A program made the position numbers and the translations under genes. The notes under the pieces are model-generated. The model saw only the letters and a program-made list of their open reading frames with translations. It did no database searches and was not told where the DNA came from. Of a stretch of DNA of 64,000 nt, positions 42,410-54,388 are shown one piece after another. Source of the stretch: Mesomycoplasma bovoculi M165/69 (GTDB taxonomy: Bacteria; Bacillota_I; Bacilli_A; Mycoplasmatales; Metamycoplasmataceae); NCBI RefSeq assembly GCF_000524555.1, contig NZ_CP007154.1, forward strand, positions 558,001 to 622,000, given 5' to 3'. Every line of letters starts with the position of its first letter. Position 1 is the first letter of the stretch.

Positions 42410-42769
42410 TTTTTGGTTAAAATTTTCTTTTTAAGTATATAGAAAACTCTTATTTTATCTATATAATTTATCTAACACAATTATTAACATTATTTTTGTT
42501 ATTTTAATTATTTACATATTCTAAATTTTATTAAATTTTACTTATATATTTGTATTTCTTTCATAATAAGTTAATTTTTTAAATATTCAAAAAACAGATT
42601 AATAAATTTAAACACATATATTAAAACCTTTCTTTTTTTTAGTTGTATATATATTCTATTTTTGTATTTTACTAGTTTTTTTATTTGTTGTAAATTTTTT
42701 TAATTATAAAATGGACTTTAAAAAATCACCTTTAAATAGGTGATTTTTTAAATTGTTATATCTTATAAA
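42410..42769. other. Gene-free AT-rich spacer between tRNA-Leu and apt
   Basis: 360 bases, over 80% A/T with many T-runs, no open reading frame with a supported start, no tRNA-like fold and no cluster of DnaA-box-like sequences. The right end holds the apt terminator (42719-42750). Nothing else is recognised. Confidence 0.6.
42719..42750. terminator. Terminator of apt
   Basis: TAAAAAATCACCT / AGGTGATTTTTTA perfect 13-bp repeat with loop TTAAAT, 20 bases after the apt stop on the minus strand. The A- and T-rich arms would work in both directions. Confidence 0.85.
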
Positions 42770-43282
42770 TTAAACTGTAATAAGTGATATAACGTTATAT
42801 TCTTTTAATGTTTCACGACCTTCAAGTGCTGCAAGTTCCATTAAAAAAATAATTTTGTCAACTATAGCTCCTTGTTGTTCAACTAATTTAGTAATGGCTT
42901 TAACAGTACCTCCAGTTGCAAGCACATCATCTATAATCACAACTTTTTGCCCTGGCTTAAGCATACCAACTTGAAGTTCTAAGATTGCAGAACCATATTC
43001 CAAAGTATATGAAAACTGGTGTACATCTCCTGGTAACTTACCTGCCTTTCTAACCATAACAAATGGTTTTGACAAAAAACTAGCTGTTGGTGTTCCAAAT
43101 AGGAAACCACGAGCATCTGGACCAACAATAACATCGGCATCACTAGACAACTCAGCCATTTTTCTAATAGTATAATTTAATGCTTCTCCATTTGCTAAAA
43201 GTGGGGAAATATCTTTAAAATTAATTCCTGGTTTTGGAAAATCAGGAACATTACGGATAAAGTTTTTAAGTTCTAATTTCAT
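42770..43282 (-). CDS. apt: Adenine phosphoribosyltransferase
   Basis: 170 aa. The PRPP-binding motif is VVIIDDVLATGGT near residue 120; NVPDFPKPGINFKDISPLL at the N-terminus and PDARGFLFGTP near 55 are the other Apt hallmarks. It makes AMP from adenine and PRPP for purine salvage. It stands alone, with a minus-strand TATAAT (43300-43295) about 13 bases upstream, so the mRNA leader must be very short, and its own terminator. Confidence 0.97.
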   Translation of the reverse strand: MKLELKNFIRNVPDFPKPGINFKDISPLLANGEALNYTIRKMAELSSDADVIVGPDARGFLFGTPTASFLSKPFVMVRKAGKLPGDVHQFSYTLEYGSAILELQVGMLKPGQKVVIIDDVLATGGTVKAITKLVEQQGAIVDKIIFLMELAALEGRETLKEYNVISLITV

Positions 43283-43348
43283 TACTTTGTTATATTATAC
43301 AATTAGAAATTAAAAATTTAAATATTATTTCAAAAATTTTAATTTTGT

Positions 43349-43371
43349 AATACTTTTTTCAAAAAAGTATT
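43349..43371. terminator. Hairpin between apt and the APC permease
   Basis: AATACTTTTTT-C-AAAAAAGTATT, an 11-base perfect repeat followed on the + strand by TTTTT. On the minus strand, where the permease ends, the following bases are not T-rich, so a terminator role is uncertain. Confidence 0.4.
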
Positions 43372-43423
43372 TTTTTATTTAATTTTTAATGCAAAAAACA
43401 AAATTACTCATTAGTGTTGGTTT

Positions 43424-45010
43424 TTAAACCTTCAATTTTGTCTTTCTTGTTTTTTTTAATTTATGTTTACCAATCAAAATTGGAATTACTGGCATAGCTA
43501 CAAAGACAATGAGAACAACCACTTTGGTAACTCTGGTTTGCAATAAGAAATGATAATTATTTACATTTTTATCAACTCAAATTAATAAGAATAAGTCAAT
43601 AATCGGAACTGCAAAAGCAAAAAATAAAATTAAAAAAGTTGCAATAATAGAAATTCAAGCTCACAAATGAAAATACTTGACTTTAGTAGTTTGAACTTTT
43701 TGACTTTTTCGATTTTTAATACCACCATAGATTGCAATTGTTATTAAAAAGAAAGTAATTAAGGCAGACCAATTTCCAGAAATATCTGCAAAAGCATATA
43801 AATTATTTAAGTTTTGACCATAATTGCCATCTGAGTTAGTAAAACCAAAAACACCTATCAAAAATAAAATAATAATGGCAAATGTTGAAACAATGCCAAT
43901 CACTAATGTTGAAACTAAAGGACGACTTAAATTTGTTTTGTCCTTATATTGTACAAGTCACTTAATTTCCCCATTTTGAATTAATTCTTCAAGAGCTCGT
44001 GGACCCCACATTGTAAAACTATTAATAATACCCAAAATACTAATAGCTACAAATAAATTGGTTGTTCCAATAATTGTTTTAATTAAAGTATTGGACCAAT
44101 GAAGTTTTTTTTGAGCTATATCCAGAAATTCAGTAATAGAACCATTACCAACTATAGAGGTTGCAATTGCTATTAAAAGATAAATGATTGTAGTAATTCC
44201 TATTCCTAATAAAATTGCATAAGGAGTTTTATGAGGTTGCTTCATTTCACTTTGAAGTCCTGCTGCTGTAAAAAACCCTTCATAAGTGAAAAAGATAGCA
44301 GCCATTGCTAAAAACATCCCAACTCCTGGAAGTGTTTTTTCAAGCGATGCCCCTTTATTAATAATAGATTTATAATCATCAAAAACTGGAGATTCTTTCA
44401 AAGTATTACCAACATTTGATGCAAAAAAAACAAAACCTAAAATCACAACAATAATAATTGGTAAGAATTTAAAGGCCAAAATAACCTGATTATGAATATT
44501 TGCCACTCTAGTATTTAAACCAACAACTAAAAAATAGTAAAAAATTGCAAGGGTTGCTATTAAAACAATAACTCAATCATAATTGGAAGCGAGTGTTGAA
44601 TTATTTGAAAGAGTGAAAGCTGCCAAACTATCTTGAAACATCTGAACAAAGTAAACAGGCATCACAAAATAAGTAAAAGGCAAATATAAATAAATAATAA
44701 AATTTTTAGATAATTGATAAACAAAATTAGAATTAAAAATTTTATTTCAACTAATAAGTGATAAGTTAGACTTTTTAGAAGCTGAAGCTATTTCGATAAG
44801 AGCAAATGCCATTGCAACTATAACAAAACATGCAAAAAGTCAACTAAAAATTGCAAAAATCAAATTATTGCCAGCTCCATCTAAAACTGTTTTTGATTTA
44901 AAAAAAATTCCAGCACCTATGCTAGCACCCAATACAATTGAAAGTGCACCAAAAAAAGAAATTTTTTTCCCGTTTGTAGAATTATTTGTTTTAGATGATT
45001 TTATTTCCAC
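43424..45010 (-). CDS. APC-superfamily amino acid permease
   Basis: 528 aa with about 12-14 membrane segments. ISFFGALSIVLGASIGAGIFFKSKTVL is the conserved APC TM1 with its GxG unwound binding stretch. FTYEGFFTAAGLQSEMKQPHKTPYAILLG near 255-285 matches the TM6/helix 8 region typical of APC exchangers. It starts at GTG: GGAAAGG lies 5 bases upstream, and the nearby ATG is in another frame. Substrate unknown. It faces the lipoprotein gene with a 47-base gap; a second APC permease lies beyond it. Confidence 0.85.
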
Positions 45011-45015
45011 AGTGG

Positions 45016-45022
45016 CCTTTCC
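45016..45022 (-). promoter_or_regulatory. Ribosome-binding site fixing the GTG start of the APC permease
   Basis: GGAAAGG on the minus strand, 5 bases before the GTG at 45010. The ATG that overlaps this site is out of frame and soon meets a stop. Confidence 0.6.
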
Positions 45023-45057
45023 ATTTTGATTGTATAATCTTATAAATTATAACAATT

Positions 45058-46206
45058 TTAGCTAGCTATTGTTTGAGTTATTAAAGGATAGAAGTACTTT
45101 TTAATTAGATTAATTTTTTTAGAACCTAAAAGTTCAAAAATTGTTTGAATTTTATACTGTTTTGCAATTGATAAAACAAATTCATTATAATAACTTAAAA
45201 TTTTATCATAAAAATATTGGTTATTTATTCCAATATTAGAATCATTAAAAAACACAAAATTAGAATTCAAACTCAAATGTAAATTAGGATCTAAAAATTT
45301 AGCAATCAATCTCACTAATTTTTCTGTTTCTTGCCTACTAGGAAGAAAAATTCTAGAATTTTGAATTAATAAGGATTCAGCTTTGGAAGGTTGATATCCT
45401 CTATTTATTTGTTTTTTTAAAATTTTTATTTGATCATCAATTTTGCTTTTTTCTGATTGTAACTTTTGCTTTGTTTGTTCAAATTCTATAATTGACAATA
45501 AAATTTTTTGAATTAAATCTTGTGATTTTATGACAAAATCAAAATTATAGTTAAGAAAATTGAAAGAAAATAATGATTTAAGATTTGGTTCTCATTGAAT
45601 TTTTCTTTCTTTAAAATATTCTTCAATAAAATAACTATTACTTCGATGACTAAAAAATAAATCAGAATTATAATTTGATTCAAAAATCACAATTTGATCA
45701 TTAAAAAATTTTTTTAATTCATTGTCTAGTTTTAATTTTGTATTAATTTCTGGTTTTTTTATTTCTAAATTTTTGCTATTTGTAAAATTAATTTGAAAAT
45801 TATTTTTAAAAATATTTAAATCTTGATTATTAAATTGATTAATAAATTCCTTTTGTTTATTAGAATTAAAAATATTAAAAAATACTGTGAACATTTTTTC
45901 AAGTCCAACAAAATTATTTTCAAAATATCCAAATTTACTAGTTTTAATTTCGTTTCAATCTTGTAAATTTGCGAAATTATTCATAGGTTTTTTAGGATTT
46001 GGTTTTTGACCAGAAAGAATAGATGTAAAGTTATATGAAGATACTTTATTTGATGTGATATTTGTGTTTGTATTTGTAGTAGTTTTGGTAATTCAAGAGT
46101 CAAACTTTATGCAACTCACTAAAAAAGGAATAACCAAAAATAGACTTACAACCATTGCAAATCAAAAAGTATATTTTTTAAAATAATTCAATGTTATTGT
46201 TTTCAT
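45058..46206 (-). CDS. Predicted lipoprotein of unknown function
   Basis: 382 aa. The N-terminus has a basic start and hydrophobic core ending LVSC, making Cys32 the predicted lipid-modified residue. The rest is Asn/Lys/Phe-rich with a possible coiled coil around residues 240-270 (FEQTKQKLQSEKSKIDDQIKIL is close to a heptad pattern). No recognised domain. It is between two amino-acid permease genes, but it does not resemble a substrate-binding protein of known family, and a link in function is only suggested by position. Confidence 0.75.
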
Positions 46207-46331
46207 TTTGGCCCCTATAACTTTATTTATTTTTAAAGTTTAAGATTTTTAAGAATGTTTTGCCAAAATAAAACAAAAAATACACTTTTTGTTCTTTATT
46301 TCTCATTTTTAATATTCTTAAAAAAACATAA

Positions 46332-46357
46332 AAAAATCAGGCATAAACCTGATTTTT
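46332..46357. terminator. Terminator after the second APC permease
   Basis: AAAAATCAGG / CCTGATTTTT repeat with a 6-base loop, 38 bases past the stop of the permease at 46395. Confidence 0.75.
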
Positions 46358-46394
46358 AGTTATTTATTTTTTCAACATTGTTTTGTATTGATTT

Positions 46395-47762
46395 TTAATA
46401 TTGAGCAAAATGTTTTTGTAAGTATTTTTTATTGTAAAATCTTGAAATAATCATTACAATGTAACCGAAAATTATTGTTACTATGTAAGCAATTAATGGT
46501 AAAAATTCTTCAAAATTAGTTTTTTGTCCAATTAGGAATGGAAATTGAGAAAATATCAATGTAAAAATAATTGCAATTGCACCAATAATATAAATAACTC
46601 TTTCTCATAAAGGAATCTTGTCAATCTTTTTAATGTGCCATACATAAATTGTCACAATAGTCAATAAATATTGCACCAAATAAGCAATATTTCCAGCATC
46701 AAGCATTTTTTCAAAAACATTTCCAACACCAAAAGCTTGTGGAATAATTGTAAAAATTATTGATGAACCAATAGCCATTAACATTGCTAAAACAATAGCA
46801 TTTTTGTATTCACCATGTTTATTTGTTTTAACAAGAGGTCTTGGTAAAAACCCATCATCTGCTAAAGGCATAATCATTCTAGCATATGGTGCTGGACTAG
46901 AAGTTGTACCAGTGATACGATTGAATAAAAGACCCACAGTAAAGACACTAAATCCTGCAAATCCTCATACATATTTATAAACTGCTTCAAGTCCAAATGA
47001 AGAAATTAAATCTTTTGGTAATCCTATAAAAATAATGTAAAACAAGAAGTAACTAGCAAGAATAATGAAAAAAATTAATAGCATTATCTTCTTAAATCTA
47101 CTAGTTTTAGTATTTCCTGATAAAAGGGCTAATGATTCAAAACCACCATACGCATAAATAAATGACAAGATTGTTGAAGCAATGGATGTAACTGAAACAG
47201 CTCCATAACTTCTAAAAGTTGTTCCATAATCTCCAGATTTGCTAATCAAATAAATAATTAGACCCATACCTAGTCCAAGTGTAATTCACTTGAGAATAGC
47301 AGCCCCAAAAATGAATCATTTCGATAATTTAAAACCAAAAAAACCTGTTGAAATTAAACCAATATAAAGCAAAAGTGATAGTAAAATATAGACTCATTTT
47401 CTATCTGGGTCAATGCTAATTAGTAGTTGTGACAAAAATAATGGTGTAGTTGATGAAAATAAAATAATTTGACTGATTTGATTCCAGCCTTGGAAAAATA
47501 CCATTTTTGGACCAAAAACTCTTTTGGCATAGGCGTATGAACCACCTACTTTATATTGAAACCTTTGTCCTGCACGGGCAAAAGAATAAATTACAGCTAA
47601 AGTGATTAAGGATGTAATTGCAAAAACAAGAATTCCTCAAACACCTAACTTGATTACTTTAGAAATGGTAGCTATAAAACCAAAGCCCACAACATAATTG
47701 AGGCCGAAAAAAATAAATTGCTTTTCTGATAGTTGGTTCTTGCCGCTACTTTGTTTACTCAT
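46395..47762 (-). CDS. APC-superfamily amino acid permease
   Basis: 455 aa, about 12 membrane segments. LSEKQFIFFGLNYVVGFGFIATI near the N-terminus corresponds to the APC TM1 binding loop (G-F-G), and GSYAYAKRVFGPKMVFFQGW near 75 to the GGxYxxxxxxxG block at TM3. AYGGFESLALLSGNTKTSRF near 206 is the TM6 region. It belongs to the same superfamily as the permease at 43424 but is not closely similar. It lies 3 bases after aspS. Substrate unknown. Confidence 0.85.
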
Positions 47763-47765
47763 TTA

Positions 47766-49475
47766 TTAGTTACCTTCCTTTTTGTTAAGTTTTAGTCCAT
47801 AATCAACTAGCTGAGAATCTTGAACTGCAGTTGGTGATTCAAATAGCAAGTCTTGACCTTTTGAATTAAGAGGAAATGGAATGACTTCTCGGATTGATGA
47901 TGATTTTGTTAAAATCATCAATAATCTATCAAGACCAATTGCAAAACCTCCATGTGGCGGTGCGCCATATGAAAACGCTTTTAATAAAAAGCCAAATTGA
48001 GATTCGATTTGCTGATCATTTAAACCAATTACTTCAAAAATTTGTTTTTGAAGTTGTTGATCAACAATTCGAATCGAACCACTACCTAACTCATAACCAT
48101 TGAGCACTAAATCATATGCTTGAGCACGCACTTTGTTTGGATCACTAGTTAAAAACTGACGAGTTTCGCTAGTTGGATGTGTAAATGGATGATGAGCAGC
48201 TGAAAAACCTCCTTCTGAGTTGGTCTCAAAAAGTGGTCAATCAACAATTCACACAAACCGATATTTAGAATCATCTGCTAAATTAAATAATTGACCTATT
48301 TTTACACGAAGAGCCCCTAAAGCCTTGCAAGTATTTTCATATTTGTCAGAAACCAAAAACAATGTTCCTGTTTCAAAGTTTTGTTTTGCAACAAAACTTT
48401 CAATTCTATCAATAAGTTCTGGTGAAGTTTTAAATGAATAATAATCAATTTCTTTATTATTGATATGTAAATACAATAAACGATTACCTTGGTTTTGTAA
48501 GATAGTTTCAGATAATGTTTTATAATCATTTTTATTAATTAGATGATTTTCTAAAAACACTACTTTAGTTGTATCACCCGAAAATAAAAATTCATCCTTG
48601 TTGGTAAGTTCACTAGCATCAATTAATAGATTTTTAAAACGCAAGTCAGGTTTATCAGTTCCATATTGATCGATAGCATTGTCAAAACTCATAGATTCAA
48701 AAGTTCCATCAAAACTAATGCCAAAACGATTGAAAACACTAACCATAATTTTTTCAATTTCACTTTGAATCATTGCAATAGTTGGAAAAGAAAACTCTAA
48801 ATCTAATTGAACAAATTCATATTGACGGTCATTACGCAAGTCTTCATCACGAAATACTCGCGCAATTTGAAAATAGCGGTTAAAACCAGAAACCATTAAT
48901 AATTGCTTGTAAAGTTGGGGAGATTGTGGTAAAGCAAAAAAATGACCTTGTTTACGAGTAGGTACTAAAAAACTACGAGCACCTTCAGGTGTTGATTTGG
49001 ACAAAATAGGAGTTTCAACTTCGATAAAATTGTTTTCATAGAGATATTGTCGAAGTTGGTGCAAAAATTTATAACGAAAAACTATTTTGTTATGAACAAC
49101 TTTACGTCGCAAGTCTAAATAACGGTATTCTAATCTTAAATCTTCATTGGCATTAGTTTCATCATGTATTTCAAATGGCAGCTCTGCTGCAAGTGAGATA
49201 ACTTCAACTTTGGAAGCTAAAATTTCTAGATCACCATTTTTAATTTTTTCATTGACACTAGAACGCAATTTCACTATTCCAATGACACTAATCACTGATT
49301 CTTTAGTGATTTTAATAGACATAAGTTCGCCTTCTAAAACCACTTGACAAATACCTTCATAGTCTCTTAAGTCAATGAAAATTTTATCTTTAAACTTGCG
49401 GATATTTTGCACTCATCCTTGTAAAAAAACTTGTTTTTCGAGCAACTCTCGCGAAAGTGTTTTGCTATTTATCAT
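47766..49475 (-). CDS. aspS: Aspartyl-tRNA synthetase
   Basis: 569 aa, bacterial-type class II synthetase. The N-terminal OB fold for anticodon binding ([29 protein letters not shown]) is followed by motif 2 [20 protein letters not shown] near residue 210 and motif 3 [13 protein letters not shown] near 515; the bacterial insertion (GAD) domain lies between. A UGA encodes Trp in FVWIVDWPLFE. AGGAG lies about 11 bases before the ATG. It sits between hisS and a permease, the frequent hisS-aspS pair. Confidence 0.97.
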
Positions 49476-49498
49476 AAATTAAAACTCCTGGTTTGAAA

Positions 49499-50773
49499 TT
49501 ATACATTATTTTCTTTTAATAATTTTGTTATTGCTGAACTAGAAAATTCAACAATTTGCTTTTTGCCTGTTGACAATGTTTTAATTGTAACAGTGTTGGC
49601 TGGCTGGTCTTTTTCATAAAATACTATTAGTTTAGCATTTGTTTTTTGGGCTTTTTTAAACCCCTTGGTAAATGATGTTGGTTTTTTGTTAAATTCGGCT
49701 GTGAAATTATCTTGTCTAATTTGGTTTGCTAAAAATGCAAAAGTTTTAATTTCATCAAAATTAAAACCTAAAAAATAAAAATCAATTGTGCGTTCATTTT
49801 GAGTATTTAAGCTCAAAATTTCCAATAGACGATCAACACCTATAGCAAAACCAACACCTTTAGCAGCTGGCATTTGAAAATCTGAAACTAAATTATAGTA
49901 ACATCCACCACCTAAAATAGTGGTTCTTTGACCTAAAGCTGGTGAATCTGATACAAATTCAAAAACTAAATCATCATAGTAATCAAGACCACGAACTAAA
50001 TTTGTATCCACTTCAAAATCGATTTTGTTATCTTTGAGCACTACTAAAATTGTTTCAAAATCTTGTTTTTCTGCTTCTGAATAAAAAGTATCAATTTTTG
50101 GAGCATTAATAACAAAATCTTTTTGAGATTCAATTTTGTCATCTAAAATTCGTAAAGGATTTTTTTCAAGTCTTTGTTGAGATATTTTTTCAAGTTTATC
50201 TTTATATTGTTGAAAATATTGCTTTAGTGCTTCGATGTACTTTTGCCGAGTTTGTTCAGTAGCTAAATAATTAAGTTTAATTTTGTAATCAATATTTAAT
50301 TGATTTAATAAAGTTATACCTAACTGCAAAATTTCTAATTTTTGGTATGCAGCGGTTTGACTATCATCACTTAAATCTATAAATTCACAACCAGCTTGTC
50401 AAAATTGGCGAGATCTTCCTTTTTGTGGTTTTTCATAACGGAACATTTGTCCAAAATAAAAAAATTTTTTATTATCCAAAAAAAGTTTATTTTCAGCAAT
50501 AGCTCGCATAACAGGAGCTGTACCTTCAGCTCTAAGTGCCATTGTCCGCTCTGAACGATCACTAAATTTATAAAGTTCTTTACTAACAAGGTCGGATTGT
50601 TTTCCTGATGTATAAAAAACTGTTAAGTATTCAAAAATTGGCGTGTCAATAAAATTAAAATTAAAATTACTAGCAAGCTTAAAAAATAAGTCTCTAGTTT
50701 TTAAAAAGAGTTCACCTTTTTGATTAAACAAATCATAGGTACCTTTTGGTCTTAAATTAGTTATTGTTTTCAT
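49499..50773 (-). CDS. hisS: Histidyl-tRNA synthetase
   Basis: 424 aa. Class II motifs: RPKGTYDLF near residue 8, ALRAEGTAPVMRA with motif 2 [26 protein letters not shown] near residue 105-130, LVRGLDYYDDLVFEF (HisA signature) near 262, and GVGFAIGVDRLLEIL (motif 3) near 308. The C-terminal anticodon domain is complete. It follows secDF by 13 bases and precedes aspS by 23 bases. Confidence 0.97.
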
Positions 50774-50786
50774 TTTTTATTAATAA

Positions 50787-53384
50787 TTATTTTTCAAAGT
50801 CGTTTATATTTGCAAAAGATTGTTCATAAACTTTTTGAACATTTCAAAATTTATTATCAATTCTTTTTTGTTTATGACGGTTACGAATAACCTCAAATTT
50901 AACAATTAATCATGGGGCAACAAAAGTTGAACTAGCTAAAATCACTATAAATCCTACAATCATAGCTAAAGAAAAACTCAAGTGAATTGATTGATAAGCT
51001 ATTCCTAAAATAACAAAAATAGCTATTGCAATACCGAAAATTAAAAGTGATTTTTTAGCATTTTCTCTCACTGCTAATTGACTATGTTCTTTAATATCTT
51101 CTTTAGAATAAACTTGATGTTTTGGAATTCTACTTAAAATTTGTTTAATATTAGCAAAATAAGTAACCAAGTCATAACTAGAGTAAGCCGCAAGTGCTAA
51201 GAATGCAATCATAAATGGAGTGGAAATTTGAATTCTTACAATAACAGCTATTGCAAAAATCATTAGTAAATTAAAGGCAATTGTAATAATCAATGTTAAA
51301 GCAAAACTTCAGTTATAACGTAAAAATACAAAAATACCAATAAGTAGGAGACTAAGAGCAAGTGATGCAAAAACACTTTGAACAATATTGTTCGCTTGAA
51401 CTGTAGTTATCGCAAATGAACTGACTTTAATATTGCTAAATTGAGATTGAATTTGTTTAATAATTTCTGAGGCTTGAGTATTTAAATTTTTAAAACTTTG
51501 AACTTCAATATTAAATGAGTTACCATCTGCAACAGTTGGCATAACTAAAATATTAGCATTTGATTGGTTGATGCCTTCATTATTATTCAAAAAGGCAAGA
51601 ATTTCATCAACTTTTGATGAGTTAATTAAATCAAAAGTAGAATTTTTGCTTTCAATTAAAAAAGCAGTACCGCTTTGATAACCAATAGAAAAGTTTGCAC
51701 CAAAAAAGTTGTGATTTGCTCCAGCAAAACTAATATAAAAAATTATAGCTAAAATTAAAATGGCAACAGGACTTCATTTTCCATATTTTAAAAACTTACT
51801 TACATCTAAACGATGAAAAATAGATTGATAACCACGACTAAATTTTTGTGAGGATTTGCTATGAATTCCTAATAAAAATGGTTTGTGTTGTAATCAATTA
51901 TCTTTTAACAAAAATAAATTAACTCACCTAGTAAGTGTTGTTGAAATCACAAATGTGAATAAAGTGGCAAAAATTAAAATAATTGAAAATTCTTTAATTT
52001 CTTTAATGCCAAAAAAGAATGAAACAACTGCAAAAATAAAGACAACTATATGAGTGTCAATAATTGTAGATAGTGAAATTTTATTAGCATGACTATTTGA
52101 TTTTAAAACACTTTGTCCCAAATACATTTTGCTTTTAAAAGATTCTAAACCAACAATTGTAGCTCCAACATTTAATAAAACAGCCACAAACATAGCCACT
52201 ATTGCAAAAGGTGAAAATTCTGCACCTACTCCTACAATAAATAGTTGTAACACAAAAACAAAAAGTCCCATTGAAAATGTTGCAACAACACCTAAAAGTC
52301 GATAATAAATTATGAAAAATGTAGCAATACCTAACAATGAAATTGCTATAGCAATTCAAGCAATAATATATGCTAAATTAGATTTTTTTTCATTAATAAA
52401 TGATGAACTAACTAAATCCAATTTAAAATCAGCATTAGAATAGTTGATGTTAAGAGCTAATTGAGTTGCTTGTTGTGAACTAAATTGACCACTAATGTCT
52501 AAATATTCTGAATTTTGAGAACCAAAAATAGGTATTTCGGAAATTAAATATTTTTTAGCATTAAATTGAAATTGTTTCAAAGCTGGTTGAAGTGTTTTAT
52601 TATTGCCCAAATTTTTAGGGTTAGTTTCTTGATCAACATGAACAAATTTATAGATATTTTCACCAGATGCTTTTCATTCTTCTGGGAATTTAGTTTTAGC
52701 TAAATTAATAAGACCTTTTAAATTTGCTCAAATTAAAATTTTATTTTGGCCATATGGCTTTTTAGAAATATATTCAGTAGCTTTAGTTCACTCAAGTTGA
52801 GCATTATTATTTAAAAATTTTACTCGAACTTGATTAAGTTGAGGCCTTGATGGATTTGGAATAGCAACTGCAGATCCAGGTTTTAATTTTAATGCTCAAT
52901 CTTGAGGATCAGCTTGACTAAAATCTAAACTTTGATCAGCATTAAACTTACCATCTAAAAATAATGGGTTGTTATTAGAATCAGTTACAGTAATTGTGGG
53001 TTTGTTAATAATTTCATCTGTTAATTGTTTTAAACTAGTTGGACTATAAACACCCTTGCGAACAATGCTAATTTGATCCTTGCCTTCAATGGTAACTCTA
53101 GTACCATCTAGACTGGTTCCACCTGTAAGTCTATTTAAAATTTGTTTGTCTGCAGCAATAACTTTTTGAGCACTTGGAAGGCTGCCATCATTATTTTTGA
53201 CAGCAACTAAAACTTCAGCACCACCACTATATGAAACTGAACGATTTATTTTGGGACTAATATAATTAGTAGCAACAACTGATGCCCCAGCAATTAATCC
53301 TAGAGCACAAATTATCGCAATAAAAAAACGTTTCCAACTATTTAGTTGAAAAAGTTTTTTTATTGAAAATCTTTTTGCTTTCAT
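50787..53384 (-). CDS. secDF: Fused protein-export membrane protein SecDF
   Basis: 865 aa. The first half has TM1, a large outer loop and five membrane segments of SecD; the second half repeats the plan for SecF, with GANFSIGYQSGTAFLIES near 565 (family GvDFtGG) as the equivalent of the SecD start ISPKINRSVSYSGGAEVLV near 45. SecDF uses the proton gradient to pull preproteins through SecYEG. The start is fixed by GGAGGGG 3 bases upstream; an ATG 12 bases earlier is part of that site. It is transcribed from a promoter that overlaps the divergent one for the 53477 gene. Confidence 0.93.
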
Positions 53385-53387
53385 TTG

Positions 53388-53394
53388 CCCCTCC
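53388..53394 (-). promoter_or_regulatory. Ribosome-binding site fixing the secDF start
   Basis: GGAGGGG on the minus strand just before the ATG at 53384. The first ATG (53396) overlaps this sequence and cannot use it. Confidence 0.65.
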
Positions 53395-53427
53395 ATATTT
53401 TTTTTGCTAAAAAATTATTTTAAAAAG

Positions 53428-53437
53428 TATAATTATA
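53428..53437. promoter_or_regulatory. Overlapping divergent -10 elements
   Basis: TATAATTATA is a perfect palindrome giving TATAAT on both strands. The + copy is 44 bases before the 53477 gene, the - copy 48 bases before secDF. Confidence 0.6.
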
Positions 53438-53476
53438 CCAAATTTTACTTTTTAAAAACCTAAAAAAGGAAATAAA

Positions 53477-54271
53477 ATGCAAAATTCAATTGACAATTAT
53501 TCCAAATTAGAAAAGCCTATTTTCAAAAATATTTTAAGGGTTGTAGGTGTGCTAGTTGTAGTGATTAGTCTAGCTTTTTTGATAACAGATGCTGTTACAA
53601 AATTACCTAGTGAGACCCAACATCCATTTTCTGGCAAGTACATCAATTTTAAATATTTTTTAAAAGGTTTTAGTGCTATTACTTATTTTACTGATCAGTC
53701 CAATTTAATTTTAGGTGTTGCAATTGCCCTTTTGGGCTTTTATGGCAATAAAAGATGGTCAAGAAATTTTTTCTTTTCAGCCCTTGTGTGAATCTCAATT
53801 ACTTTTGTAATTTATTGAGTTTTAATTTCTTGAAACACAAATGCTTGATTTAAACCTTATAATGCAATTCAATCTCTTGTTTTGCATGCTATCAATCCAT
53901 TTATTGCTTTTGCAATAATAATTTATTTTAAAAATGAATTTAGTGTTTCACAAAGTTTATTTTTTAAATTATCTCTTTATGTTTTTGGCTACTTTTTAGC
54001 CCTTTGAATCCTTTACATGGCAACACTAAATAGTTATTCTAGCCAAGATGGTAAAAGAACTATTTTTGATGGTGCCGTTGTTTACAACTTTATTAATTTC
54101 TTGTTCCCATTTTTCTATCGGGGACAAAATACAGCAATTGTTGTAATTTTAGATATTTTAATTTTTGCCATCGCCTTTGCCATCCCAGTTTCTATAAGCT
54201 TGTTTTGAGCCAAAGTGCTCAAACTCAAATTTGAAAAAAATCAATGGTTTAAGTGATTGCAAATTAAATAA
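53477..54271 (+). CDS. Pr6Pr-like / MAGa3780-type membrane protein
   Basis: 264 aa with about seven membrane segments. Near residue 66 it has SAITYFTDQSNLILGVAIAL, the 'YFTxQSN' pattern shared by Pr6Pr/FAR-17a-like membrane proteins and by the mycoplasma MAGa3780-type family. Segments containing HAINPFIAFAII near residue 138 also fit. Function is unknown. Several UGAs encode Trp. It has AAGGAA 7 bases before the ATG, its own promoter and a terminator, so it is a single-gene unit between secDF and glyA. Confidence 0.7.
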
Positions 54272-54297
54272 AATTTTTAATTTGTAAAATATGATAG

Positions 54298-54326
54298 AAA
54301 ACCCAACTTATAAAAAGTTGGGTTTT
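54298..54326. terminator. Terminator after the 53477 gene
   Basis: AAAACCCAACTT / AAGTTGGGTTTT 12-bp perfect repeat with loop ATAAA, followed by ATTAT. Confidence 0.85.
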
Positions 54327-54388
54327 ATTATAATATAGTTGAATCTAATATAATTTAGTAACTAAATAATATTTGTTAGGAAATTATT

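Noticed and set aside
42410-42769. AT-rich spacer as a possible replication origin
   Set aside because: No cluster of DnaA-box-like sequences was seen, and no dnaA or dnaN lies near.
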